From Pristionchus mayeri (Eukaryota; Nematoda; Chromadorea; Rhabditida; Neodiplogasteridae), in the NCBI GenBank assembly GCA_036245805.1, contig BTRK01000006.1, positions 10,014,365 through 10,078,364 on the forward strand: a DNA stretch of 64,000 nt, in the 5' to 3' direction. Both the position numbers and the translations under genes were made by a program. The stretch's first letter is position 1. Every line of letters starts with the position of its first letter. Below, in pieces: positions 1-10,799 of the stretch. The notes below the pieces were generated by a model that had not been told where the DNA came from, searched no databases, and saw only the letters and a list, made by a program, of their open reading frames with translations.

Positions 1-241
1 TAGAAGCCGGAAGCCCGATAATTAATCACTTTATCCGAAGTTTCACAGACAGCTCTGAGGCTATTTACAAACGCTCAAAGTTCATTGACAGCGCAGGGAT
101 GTGGCTATTTCGTTTATGTTTCACTTTCTCTACATAACTTTCGCCTCGTTCTTGGGGTAATTTTTCTACAGTTTCCCATCGCGAGCGCAATATCTTCGTG
201 GTGGGACTCCCTAGCATCCATTCGTGTTACCCCTTCTTTAA
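1..241. repeat. Dispersed repeat, partner of 25430-25672
   Basis: This stretch is the reverse complement of 25430-25672 with scattered mismatches; shared landmarks are TAGAAGCCGG, CTTTATCCGAAG and GGTGGGACTCCCTAGCAT. It touches the window edge, so its true left end is unknown. The small open frames on both strands differ between the copies and look incidental. It is an unclassified repeat or a duplicated segment. Confidence 0.7.
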
Positions 242-663
242 GCAGAAGTGTGCCATCGGTTATATTTTTGCATTTTCGATGTAATAACATGCAAAACAAG
301 TCTTTTCCGCTGCTGGGGATCGAACCTACGCCTGAAAAAAAATACATTTATGGGTGAAACCCTCCATAACCCGTGATGTGATTCTCAACTTTGCAGTAGC
401 TTGCAGCATCTGCAGCGAATGATAAAAATCTGAAACTTCGGTTTTAGTCTAGTCTAGGCAAGTAATGAATGGAACCATAAAAACTAAGATTTTCGAAAAT
501 TTGAAGGTCAACTGAAAATTCAGTTTTTGTGTTAGAAGAAAGACTTGGAGATGAGAGTGGACTCTGCCACGCTAATGAGCTCCCCACCCTCTGACACGCT
601 GTGTAGTTAATTTTTTAAGATTTTTGTTGTTTTTAAGTTGATGCCCAGCCGTCAACTACCGGT

Positions 664-815
664 TTGGAAAGTGATCCACGGAAAATGTGGTGGGGATGAA
701 ACTCATTCATTCAGTGAAACTAAGTTCTCTTCTCCGGAAAAAATAGCAGTTTGGCTGCAATTGGATGAGTTTCAGCATCACTACATTTTCCGTCGATCAG
801 TAATCAACTCAGTGG
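664..815. repeat. Hairpin repeat family C
   Basis: Imperfect inverted repeat. The left half carries AGTGATCCACGG and GGATGAAACTCA, and the right half carries the complementary TGAGTTTCA and ACATTTTCCGT. The same ~150-bp hairpin recurs at 7300-7460, 8688-8853, 12310-12466, 19497-19650 and 21312-21472, with partial copies near 1560, 2030-2150, 16500 and 16850. It is confined to the first 22 kb, always beside scraps of the duplicated gene, so it may have been copied along with it. Confidence 0.65.
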
Positions 816-1037
816 TCGGCCTCTTCGCTTTTTTTGCAAAACAACTCTAAAGATATCATAATGGGAAGAACATTCATGATTGCTCATAATTTCTAATTCA
901 ATTCAGGAAATAAATCATTTGCGGCGAAGAAAAAAATCCGACGGGTAGTTGACCAAGGAGGTATACAACGCCGATGGATTCGTGGTGAGAGGAGATACAC
1001 CCACATGCTCGCCCGAGCCCAAAATACCACCTGATCG

Positions 1038-1079
1038 TATAAGTATAAGTATAAATATAAGTATAAGTATAAGTATACT
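1038..1079. repeat. Microsatellite (GTATAA/AAGTAT)n
   Basis: About seven head-to-tail copies of a hexamer with one interruption (AAATAT). Simple sequence, no sign of coding. Confidence 0.9.
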
Positions 1080-1884
1080 CACGTAGATAACCCCGAAGTA
1101 AATTGTGTGTAGACAATTTGCAAATAGTTGCAAAGAATCTCTGCAAATTGGTTACCTGATCGCTAAATTTATTGTTGTTTATATGTGTTGTATTGGATCA
1201 ACCAACAGCTTCAGCTTGGCCAAGCTTGGGGGCTAGTAAATGAACTCTCAAAAAAAAACCTCCTGTCACTGGTACGAGAAGTCAGACACAGATAATGTAA
1301 TGAAGATGAAAATCATCACGGATGTCCTAACTGCCTGCAGAAATGGAAATGGACGATAAGGGCAGAGTGCGGACTAACCCAGCGACTGAAAAGATTCACT
1401 GCTGAAAAGAGTAATTATAAAACTGTGTGTGCAAAATTTTTCAATCACTCGTTGCGTCCTTTGTGTGCATCTCAATTATTGCAATAACGTGAGGCAGCAA
1501 ATTATAATGCCAATAGCCATGGAAATGCAATGAAAATTATTTCGAATAATCATTCATTCTGATGAGTTTCAGTCCCACTACATCATCGTGGATCACTTCC
1601 CTAACCAGTAGGCGAGGACCTGGCATTGATAAAACAAATAATAATCTGTTTGACGTTCTCCACTATTATATCACTGATGTCGTGAAAACGATTAATTGTT
1701 GTAGATAGATTATTAACCGGTAGAACATTCTATAATTTGTAAATTATGAAAAAGAGGAAAACTAAATATAGAAGAAATTGCTTTACATGGGCTTGCTGAT
1801 AAGATACATTATTTATTTTTTCCTTTCTGGAGCACGCGTTGACACTAATTAGAAACGAGCTACACGGAGAATTTACTGAGGATC

Positions 1885-2021
1885 AGGGTTTCCCTTTTCA
1901 AGTTTGGGTCATTTTCGAGTTATTTTAAGTTCGCTAAATAGCTGGTAGATATATGAGTTGTATAGCTCACCTGAAACATACCCGAAAATGAACCAAAATG
2001 ACCTAAAAATTGAAACCCTAG
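1885..2021. repeat. Hairpin repeat family B
   Basis: Inverted repeat: the left side has AGGGTTTC, TTGGGTCATTTTCG and a central GCTAAATAGC-like turn; the right side returns through CGAAAATGAACC to GAAACCCT. Related hairpins are at 35991-36120, 36500-36635 and, in part, 54440-54518. These three other copies lie in introns or just upstream of exons of the ET-module-like genes. Confidence 0.65.
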
Positions 2022-2160
2022 CGAGGATGAAACTCAACCAATCACCGTGAATTTGATTGATCTCTGATCAAAATAAGAACTCAGCTACTTTCACTGTGAT
2101 TGGATGAGTTTCATCATCACTTCATGTTTCGTGCCTAACTCGTCGACTCAGTTTTCAGTA

Positions 2161-2259
2161 GAGTTCGAGAAAATACACCACGCTCTCTTCACTCTCTCCC
2201 AGATCGACCGGTCTAGAGAGTGTGTGGAATGAAGAGAGCGTGACCCGAATTTCGAACTC
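2161..2259. repeat. Hairpin repeat family A
   Basis: A ~100-bp near-palindrome that starts GAGTTCGAGAAA, turns at CGACCGGTC and returns through TGAAGAGAGCGTG to CGAACTC. Other copies are at 11109-11208, 28001-28108, 46014-46113 and 55961-56067, with a degenerate one near 13317-13445. Copies are scattered over the whole window, inside and outside genes, as expected of a mobile MITE. Confidence 0.75.
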
Positions 2260-2602
2260 AAGTTTTCAGCTGGTTATTATGGCACAACAACACTAAAATT
2301 ATCGCATTATTGTTAGATCAGAATTTTCTAATTGCACATTAACATTTCGCACTTCGAGATTGAGGAATGCACAATGTAGAAGAGATTACGATCTGCTGCA
2401 TGGGCTAGTCAAAGGGACATATATTTTTTTTGTTTTTTTTTCGGATCTAACAACCGGCACCTATTGTAGAACAGTAAGTGATGGAACTTCATACTGAAGC
2501 TGAAACTCGTCCAATCGATATGATCCAAACTGCTCTCAAGGGAGAAACAGCAACACTCATTCGAGCTATTTCATTTTCAAAATTAATTATTCACTTATTA
2601 AG

Positions 2603-2665
2603 AAATTCGCGGCGAAGATCAAAGACGACGCGACCAAGAAGGCGTACACCGCAGATGGATTCGTG
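2603..2665 (+). CDS. Exon-like fragment of the duplicated gene
   Basis: A 21-codon open stretch bounded by a plausible acceptor (CTTATTAAG) and a donor (GTGAGC). It encodes KFAAKIKDDATKKAYTADGF plus Val. A diverged, broken relative with the same GCCGATGGATTCGTGGTGAG junction lies at about 918-990. I do not recognise the protein. It probably belongs to the gene that is repeated through the first 22 kb. The flanks are repetitive and no full reading frame can be joined. Confidence 0.4.
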
Positions 2666-2904
2666 GTGAGCAGAGAGACAAATTGATAACATTACCTGCA
2701 GAAGTTGATTTTGTGAGGAGATATTGATAATATGGTTGGGTTAGTAATAATATATCGAGACAGGATATCGAGAACACTACGGCAGCCTTGTATCACAATT
2801 TACAGGATGAGTGGGGGGCGGACAAAAGAGCAACGGACAAAAGAGCAACGGATCACCGTTCGCTGGAGATTCGAAGTAGGAACTTGGGAGTTGTTGCATT
2901 CTTA

Positions 2905-4030
2905 CTAGTATAACACACTATCTCGGAAAACCAAAATATTCTTGGCACAGGCCAAAAAATCGAAATCCTTTTAACTTCGCCAATAGGTAGTACTCGATGA
3001 GGGAAACATACGAGCATCGCCAGAATTCCGATACGCATCCGCGCGCGCGGCGGCGCGGATGTACAAAACAACTACCGTAATCTCGGAAAATTTTTATATC
3101 GATTCCAATCACTGCGGCGGTAGGTGGAATAGGTCGGCGAGCAAATTCTAAGATTTTTTTACTTCGAGGAGTTTTTCGATCAGATTTCATCTACGGCCGA
3201 AAATCGATATTCAATTTTTACATTATTTTTTAATAATATTTCCCATCAAAAAAGCATACTTTTTATTTGCTCAAAAGCTTCTAGAGTTAACAAGTCTTCT
3301 TGGATTAAAATATAAAAATTTTAAAAAAATATACTATATTCGAAAAAGTTTAAAATGTAATTAAATTTGAATTGTGGTGTAAGGAATACTGTAGCCGCCT
3401 TTCGCAAAGTTTACAGCATTCTCGAAAATGAAATGAATTCAAGGTTAAATGTGGTCTAATGACTACGAGAAGGCTAATTAAAAAAAAAGAAAATCCACTC
3501 CATGTTACAAAATATTAAAGTTCGCGAAAGGCGGCTACAGTATTCCTTACACCACAATTCAAATTTAATTACATTTTAAACTTTTTCGAATATAGTATAT
3601 TTTTTAAAATTTTCATATTTTAATCCAAGAAGACTTGTTAACTCTAGAAGCTTTTGAGCAAATAAAAAGTATGTTTTTTTGATGGGAAATATTATTAAAA
3701 AATAATGTAAAAATTGAATATCGATTTTCGGCCGTAGATGAAATCTGATCGAAAAACTCCTCGAAGTAAAAAAGTCTTAGAATTTGCTCGCCGACCTATT
3801 CCACCTACCGCCGCAGTGATTGGAATCAATAGAAAAAATTTTCCGAGATTACGGTAGTTTTATGTACATCCGCGCCGCCGCGCGCGCGGATGCGGATCGG
3901 AATTCTGGCGATGCTCGTATGTTTCCCTCATCGAGTACTACCTATTGGCGAAGTTAAAAGGAATTCGAAACTTTGGCCAGTGTCAAGTCGCTGAAGAAAT
4001 ATGTTGATTTTCTCAGATAGTGTGTTGTAT
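2905..4030. repeat. Long palindrome P1 nested in FB-I
   Basis: Arms of roughly 530 bp (about 2905-3440 and 3505-4030) are near-identical in inverted orientation and share a GC-rich GCGCGCGCGGCGGCGCGGATG motif region and TAGTACTCGATGAGG. The loop is only about 60 bp. The compact relative at 15641-16173 lacks it, which supports a separate insertion. It codes for nothing recognisable. Confidence 0.75.
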
Positions 4031-4354
4031 GTGCTACACTAAACCATTATGTTTAGATCCTCTACCTAGGTGATCATGAGTTTCACTCCCCACCTATGTA
4101 TAGGGGTTCATGGTCGAAAACTGCGAATTTTGCTGGAAATTCAAAGTTAGATAAACTACAAATACCGTAACCACCCAATATTACAGTGCCCCTGTAACCA
4201 CTTTAACCGAGTATCATGGGTATCGATTGATTACGGCATTTGGGGTTTATCTAACCATGAATTTCCACCTAAATTCGCAATTTCAGACCATGAACCCCTG
4301 GTCGTTGGAGACGAGTGAAACTCATGATCGCCTAGGTAGAGTATCTAAACATAA

Positions 4355-5369
4355 GAGCCCAGTTGCCTAAGAGTCGGACAATGTCTGGCACAGCAAAATT
4401 TCAAAAACTTGGAAAAGGGGGTTCTCGAGGTTGCTGATCATCGTGGTCTACTTAATTTTGCACCATCCCGTTCGGTTGAGCCAGGCTGCACGTGGGCACT
4501 GCCTCATTTTCAAGCTATATCTCGGGAACCGATTATTGAATATACGTTAAAATTGCACAGTAGTCAGATAATAGTAATATGAATGAGATGCTAGCTAAAT
4601 TTAAAATTTTGAAACATTATGCAAATGTCATTTTTTCGATCTCGGATATAAGGTTCGAGGGAAAAAAAGCGAACTATACCGGGAGATGCGTCTTATGATG
4701 GGGATCATTTTTCGTATACATAGTATGGTATTATAACTAGCTTTGAATGGGCTGCAATTTATTTTATATTGCTTTTTGCAGCTGCGCGCCGCTTTCTTTG
4801 AGCGGAAAGTGGAAAATGAGAAGGAGTTTCAACAAATTTGATAACGTATTTCGTTATTTTGAGCTATTTTCAAGATTTAATTTCGTAGAACCATTGAAAC
4901 TCACTTTCACTTCACGAAGTTAAACAAACTGAGCTGTCAAACTGAACAGAAAATAAATTGCAGCGCATTCAATCCTAGTTATAATACCCTAATATGCATA
5001 CGAAAAATGATTCCCATCATAAGACGCATCTGCCGGTATAGTTCGCTTTTTTCCCTCGAACCTTATATTCGAGATCAAAAAAATGACATTTGCATAATAT
5101 TTCAAAATTTGAAATTTAGCTTCCATTTCATTCATACTACTATTATCTGACTACTGTGCAATTTTAACGTATATTCAATAATCGGTTCCCGAGATATAGC
5201 TTGAAAATGAGGCAGTGCCCACATGCAGCCCGGCTCAACCGGTCATGATGGTGCAAAATGAAGGTGACCACGATGATCAGCACCCTCGAAAACCCATTTC
5301 CTCAAGTTTTCGAAAAATTGCTGTGCCAGACCCTTTGGGACTTTGTTCGATTCTTACACAACCAGCCTC
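4355..5369. mobile_element. Foldback P3 (FB-II family) nested in FB-I
   Basis: Inverted arms about 4355-4600 and 5120-5369 share GTCTGGCACAGC / GCTGTGCCAGAC, GTTCTCGAGG and CTCATTTTCAAGCTATATC. The outermost bases read GAGCCCAGTTG and, inverted, GAGGCTGGTTG. ATAA occurs on both sides, a possible short target duplication. The same family, with GTTCTCGATGGTGCTGATCA, forms the foldback at about 28388-29950 in the galectin intron. Confidence 0.7.
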
Positions 5370-5494
5370 ATAATGGTTGAGTGTAGCACATACTAGTAAC
5401 AGTGCAACAACTCCCGTTTCTACTTCGAATCTCCAGCGAACGGTGATCCGTTGCTCTTTTGTCCGTTGCTCTTTTGTCCGCCCCCCGGATGAGT

Positions 5495-6985
5495 AGTAGT
5501 AACGGTATCGTTATCTTGATCTCGAATTGTCACCCCCAAATACTAGTGCAGGGTGTCACAAAATTATCCGCTCTTGATTTTCCTCTATTGCGAAATAGCC
5601 GATATTGCATTACACTGATTTCGTAATTCTGACGAGGGAAACTTGCCCCTTCAACATGAGATCAGTGGAGAACTTTGCAATGAAGTGCCCACCTCAAGCC
5701 TCCCTTCTCGGATATGAAAATGAAGAGAATGAGGAGGCGATGGCGGATGAAATCTCAACCAAAATCGCAAGCATTCTTTTACGAGTCATCCTAACAATTT
5801 TATAGTTGTTTAAGTGACGGACCATGAATCATATTTTGCACTGCATCTAGCACAACATAGACACTGGTTCCTTTCTCATTCTGTCGTCGGCGGAAATTTA
5901 ATAATGAGACACTGCAGGATCCGCAGAATCTACATTATTTCAAAAGCATTCGGTTGAGTTTCATCTTACTCGTAAATTTCGAAGTGATATTGCTTAACGA
6001 TTCTTCTGATGTTGAGAATGAATAAAATAAAGCAAAGCAAATGCTTGACCTCTCTCGCTCTCAAATTGAAGAGATATGAGCCGTCGAAATCCAGTAAGTT
6101 GAAAATGGCAAAACGACAGAGATTATAACCATAGTTGCCCGCCACTGGCGGCGAGGTGTTTTCAGGCCATGGCCCCCTACTCATGGTTGAGGATTGTGCC
6201 CCACGTATAGGGGGTCATGGTAAAAAATCGATTGGTAGGCCAATGGTAGGTAAGACTAGGTACCGAACCCAATCCCAATTTATCAAGTTGAATCACTGAT
6301 TGCACATGCAGTGTTAGTTGCCCGATGTAAAAACAAAAATGCATATTTTCATGTAGTTCCAAAAGCATAATCTGTAAAATCTCAATCGTTGAGCCGTGAG
6401 CAAAACATTCGGTTTAGTTTCATTTCATGCGTAAGTTTTGAAGCGATCCTGCTTAACGATTTCGGAACCATCAGTCAGTGTAAGATAAAAATACTCAATT
6501 GAATCAATCTAATCATCTGCAATCAATCTAATCAACGATGGATTGAAAAGGAAGAAAAAAAGAATTAACGATCGACTAGTTATTTGATAAATGGTTTTCT
6601 GGTGTGCCTTTCCTGAACATGGTGCATCTCTTCAAATGCCTCTGGCTCACCTTCGGGAAACACAAATACAAAAAAATGATGCAAGCTCAGCCTAACAATA
6701 CTTCAGGTGAATGAGCGTAATGCCGAATGAAAGTAATACCTAGAATTATGAACCATTTTGAGTTTACTTCGCATGTGTATTATGCATTTAGCAAGGTTTA
6801 TCTTTTTTAGTCTTATCGATACTTCAAATCGAAATCGATTAATACTAATGTGGACAATTCCACACTCTCCAAATTTCAAACACTCTCTCTATCACCCATT
6901 ATGAGACAGCAAAATGAAGAGCGTCCAAAACTCAGCAGGCGTAATCGATACCGTGCCCATACCGTAACCTGTAAATTCCTTCCAG
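5495..6985. other. No gene recognised; decayed unit sequence
   Basis: A 66-codon open frame at 5605-5805 is not recognised. Stretches around 5877-5990 and 6366-6470 resemble each other and 16892-17030, with shared landmarks CACTGCAGGATC and CATTCGG followed by GTTTCAT. They belong to the duplicated-unit array. About 6120-6250 is weakly palindromic around the GGGGGTCATGG motif also found inside FB-I. Confidence 0.4.
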
Positions 6986-7060
6986 GACGTGAAAGGAATG
7001 GACGAGAAGATGAGGGAGGTGACTGATCCTGCAACTGCTAAAGTTCATTTCTACTTTTGG
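6986..7060 (+). CDS. Exon-like fragment of the duplicated gene (VKGMDEKMREV)
   Basis: It follows an acceptor CCTTCCAG and encodes DVKGMDEKMREVTDPATAKV then HFY. Diverged versions of this segment occur at about 8425-8490, 16222-16270, 19235-19270 and 21030-21101, so it is the most widely repeated coding scrap of the 5' array. The frame runs into low-complexity T-rich sequence. Function unknown. Confidence 0.4.
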
Positions 7061-7299
7061 ATTTTTACTTATTACTTTTTATTGTTCGTTGTGTCCTTCT
7101 GCGCTTCTGCAGGTGTTATCCTTATTATAGGAAGGGATTCCTTCAAATTACGAAACAAAAAGTCAGAGCATACAATGATGATAATACGAAGATTAACATC
7201 ATGAAGTATTGCTAACGAGAGTGATTTTATTTGTTTTTTATTGTTGTTTTTGCAAACGACATTCTTCGTCCACTGCTTCGGGAAGCGATCAACTGAATA

Positions 7300-7460
7300 T
7301 ATGGTGGGGATGAAACTCATTCAATCGCTGTGAACAGGTTCCTCTCGGGAACATTCTTATAAGTCAAATCAGATAAATCAGCCAGTTGCATTGCGAGGGT
7401 ATGAGTTTCAGCTTCACAGTAAATTTAGTTTCTCACTGATGGACTCATTACGTGACTGCT
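7300..7460. repeat. Hairpin repeat family C
   Basis: GGTGGGGATGAAACTCATTC on the left is mirrored by a diverged GAGTTTCAGC arm on the right, with the TGATGGACTCATTACGTG tail. It lies about 240 bp downstream of the VKGMDEKMREV exon scrap, the same order as at 8425-8853 and 21030-21472. Confidence 0.55.
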
Positions 7461-8687
7461 GGTTCGTCTTATTAAAACAACTCTAATGCTGTAACAATGG
7501 AATTTAACGATAACACATAATTTGAAAATTTATCTAAGCAATCTAAGCAATATCCAAAAAAAGATAACTTGCAAGAATTCCTCCTTTGAGGGAGAAATAT
7601 TGCCCCCAAAATCTGGCGACCAATCGAATTTGTAACCAAATTCTTAGTGCAAGCCCTTATTCTGTCGGTCTCATCACTCTTTACAATCTGCGAAATAGCG
7701 ATCATCATCTTTTTTATTTCAATATACAAACAATCGATTGGAAGGCCATGCATTCTCCGATTTTTGTACTTACGATGAATAATCGTCTTTCGCCTAAGTC
7801 CAGCAAGGTTCCCCTGATTTTTATCATCACTTCAGTACACATAAAATATAAAAGAGAGTTAAGTTCGAATAGTCGTTTGCGTTTGCAAATAACTATCGGA
7901 CAGTACGCGTATTTATTGAAATACGACTTCCCCCTTTTATCTTTGCTATCTGCAAAAGTTTTGCACGGAAGGGGGACCGAAAACACAGTCCCATGACACA
8001 AGGCCAATGATCTTCGAAACTACACCATGCGGACAGGTGCTAGAGTCGTTCCTCTGACGATACTTGATTACTAGGCATCGGAATAGGCTCCGCCCACATG
8101 CACCTTTCGACGGTCACCCGTTGAACTACTCGAGAACACTCAAAGGAACATCTTATTAGGTTCCTCAAGGACATTTTGCGCAATGTTTGCCGTTAACTGC
8201 GACAATTCGGCAATCCACGTTGTGGTCCCTATCTATAAATCAGATAAAAGACAGGAGGATTGATGTGATTGACATTTATGACTGTTCTTCCGACAGAGGT
8301 TGTGTCGCTGCATGAATTGAGCTCCATTCTGACTTTCTTCAGTTTTAGTTAACACTATCGCACTGTTTGTCGAGGGTCTATTGTGAATATTCAGAACACT
8401 GCTCCTCTCAGGACGAAGCCGGACGATCCGTACAACGTGAAGGGAATATAGAAGATCAGGGAGCTGACTGACCCTGCGACTGCTATTGTTTAGTCATAAT
8501 TTTAAAGTTTCATTATTATAATCTGCGATTAGACTTTGCGTCCTTCCGCACGTGTTTCCTTTTTGCCACAAGGCGAGAGAGCAAATTATAATGTGATATT
8601 CGAAATGAAATGGAATGAAGGGCAAATTTCAATCTCGTCATGAAGTAACCACAGAGAGATTTTTTAAGATCAGATAAGGTCGATAAC

Positions 8688-8853
8688 TGAGTCGAGAAGT
8701 GATCCATGGAGAATGTAGCGAAGATGATACGTATCCAATCGCAATGAAATTCATTAATCTGGGAACAAATTCAAATGGCGCAATGGGATGAGGATGGAAT
8801 AAGTTTCAGCCTCATTTCAATTTTCGTGGTCCACTTATCGACTCAGAAGTTTT
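8688..8853. repeat. Hairpin repeat family C
   Basis: Starts GAGTCGAGAAGTGATCCATG and returns through GTGGTCCACTTATCGACTC. It lies between a VKG/KIRELTDPATA exon scrap (about 8425-8490) and the terminal exon at 8933. Confidence 0.65.
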
Positions 8854-8932
8854 TTGCCCGAAAAAATAAAAAAAAAGCTAGCCATAAACAAGGGATGAAC
8901 ATAGTTGATGTTTGATCTCTCTCTAATTTCAG

Positions 8933-8993
8933 TTACATCTACGCGAACAGTGACAAGCGCAGCCACGTTCACATGCATCCTGATGGCTACTGA
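8933..8993 (+). CDS. Terminal exon of the duplicated gene
   Basis: It follows a consensus acceptor (CTAATTTCAG) and, in phase 1, encodes YIYANSDKRSHVHMHPDGY and a TGA stop. The conserved tail with AATAAA starts at once. A related ending, with HPDSY and a stop, sits before the second tail copy at 12735. This is the best evidence that the array derives from a real protein-coding gene. The protein is not recognised. Confidence 0.5.
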
Positions 8994-9157
8994 GTATCGA
9001 TTTTCCCCCGAGAAGAATATTGATTTCTCCCAAGCCCCGCCCCCTTAATAATTAATCGATCGGTTTCTATCTCATTCTTGCCAGTATTAACCCGACGACT
9101 GTGTTTTGGTGCGTGAGTACAGGGTCGATGATAAGCAAATAAACGGATCGAGTTCTG
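8994..9157 (+). repeat. Conserved 3' tail of the duplicated gene, copy 1
   Basis: A ~165-bp block running from GTATCGATTTTC through AAGCCCCGCCCC, TTAATAATTAATCGATCGGT and CCAGTATTAACCCGACGAC to GCAAATAAACGGATCGAG. It is strongly conserved at 12735-12900 and 22448-22617, while the sequence between copies is not. The stop codon just upstream and the AATAAA near the end fit a 3' UTR. It could also be a repeat that carries a polyadenylation signal. Confidence 0.7.
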
Positions 9158-9911
9158 TGTTTGTTGTTTAAATTCGTATAATTGGGGATTGTAACAGCTT
9201 GGATACGTTTCAACTGTACTTTTTATTGTCGAGGTTCATTCACTTGATTACTGCTTCTCGGCGATTGTCGTTACCACAAATACAATACAATATTATACAA
9301 TATTTATATGTTATCGCTTTCTGGGCGCAGATCAAGATGTGGGGTCAGAAAAGGTCGTTCTTCTCATTTCAAGATGGTCATTTGCGGTGTGCTTGCGAGA
9401 GGATGTTGGATTGCATTGCATAGATAGAATCTCACTATAGGTCGTAAACGAAGCCTCGCGTGTTCTAGACTCTTCTCTGCTCGAAACCTCCAGACTCGAT
9501 GATCAACCTTTCAACGAGATGATCGAGTCTAGATTCTGAAGGACCAAACATCTTAGTAGGTCATACCCATCACACGGTGACCACTCCGGCTTGGATGGGG
9601 ATTCTCTTTTCTTGATGAGTCGAAGGCGGAAGCGAGGGGTATTAGGGGAAACCAATCCAAATCAGAGAGAAAAGGGAGGGGGACCGCTCGCGACGACTAA
9701 CATGGAATGGAAGTTACCACAAAAAAGTTACAAAAAGAGTGGCAAAGCACCGCATGAAATTACGCTAGGCATTCATATTTGAAAATGTGCAATGAAGAGC
9801 TGGTCTCAAATGCAAGTACACGGATAGTGTTTCTAGTTGAATTTATTTAATCTTCAAGTGAAGTTACAACTTCCATTATGTTTCAATTATGATTGATATG
9901 CAATCAATGTA
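9158..9911. other. No gene recognised
   Basis: Open frames of 74 codons (9199-9423) and 63 codons (9591-9782) show no motif I recognise. A short inverted repeat built on ACTCGATGATC / GATGATCGAGTCTAG lies at about 9490-9535. Confidence 0.3.
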
Positions 9912-10799
9912 TTAGGTTGATGCAAAAGTTTCTCCCTATTTTATTTTTTTAACTTTCTCCAGCTATATTTGCCTGACTGTAATTTCCATTTAGTAATAGT
10001 TGTGGACTTATTGGTAGATTACATTCGCTGTATCAATTCAATCCTGGAAAGCTTAGTTCGGGAATAAATAATTAAAATGTCAAAATCGCAAAAATTTGGC
10101 AATTTTCTGTGTACTTTGTTGAACCCTACCATTTGAACGCACGCTAATAATTGATTTTGCCCATCTGAAGAGTGATACTACTCAAGTTGCCTTTCAAGAA
10201 TATTAGAAAATATCAAACTTTTAATAGGCGTTGAAAGCTGAGAATTATCAAAATTGCTGATTTCCCTGTTCAACTTTCGTAATTTTGTTGTATCAAGCAG
10301 CTATGCACGAGTAGTCCTCCCCAGTTTAAGGGTAATATTAAGACTGGCGAGCACTTCATTGTCCACAACAATATGGTTAACTGAGCCAACGGCTAAACAT
10401 TCGGGGCTATGAAATGTAATTCTGCAGAAATTTATCTCGCGGAATTATCTAATTAGGCGCTCATCTCAACTTGGCATGACGGCACACTGATATTGAATTA
10501 CGTTCATGAGCATCCCCAGTTATCATACTTTACACTGGTATGTATGATTAACCCCTATCTCTTTTCCCAATTTTGCAATAACATTATAAAAAATTAGTTT
10601 GAAAATCAATTTTGCGAAATTGGACGGATTGATGTATCGACGCTGCTAATTGTCGAGAACTGGGATACGGCTCGTTATAAAGAGTATTCATGTACACTTT
10701 TATTGCACAAGACCGTAAGAGAATTGATCTACCTTGGAGGTCAGGTGAAGCAAAAATGTAAATTTCTAAAAAAAGGGAGAAACTTTTGCATCAACCTGA
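9912..10799. mobile_element. Mariner-type non-autonomous element
   Basis: Terminal inverted repeats TTAGGTTGATGCAAAAGTTT and, at the right, TCAGGTTGATGCAAAAGTTT in inverse, flanked by TA. The 888-bp interior has no transposase frame. TIRs of the TTAGGTTG type are typical of nematode mariner relatives. Confidence 0.8.

Larger units (their letters stand above)
2813..5486. mobile_element. Foldback element FB-I with nested palindromes
   Basis: The termini are GGGGGGCGGACAAAAGAGCA and its complement at 5467-5486. Each end carries two tandem copies of CGGACAAAAGAGCAA, followed by a shared ~40-bp arm (GGATCACCGTTCGCTGG). The element is flanked by an exact 8-bp duplication, GGATGAGT, at 2805-2812 and 5487-5494. 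The inside holds three successive palindromes (2905-4030, about 4031-4354, 4355-5369). Element 15641-16173 has the same ends and only the middle palindrome, so the first and third look like later insertions. No transposase is visible; it must be mobilised in trans. Confidence 0.85.

Noticed and set aside
300..335. tRNA 3' end suggested by GGTTCGATCCCC on the minus strand
   Set aside because: The T-stem does not pair and no upstream D or anticodon arm is found.
1038..1079. Telomere-like repeat
   Set aside because: The unit is AAGTAT/GTATAA, not the nematode TTAGGC repeat.
7586..7996. 136-codon open frame
   Set aside because: Long for the region, but AT-rich with no motif; a 97-codon antisense frame overlaps its right half (7714-8007) and a 93-codon one its left part (7472-7753). 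No splice context or homology could be argued.
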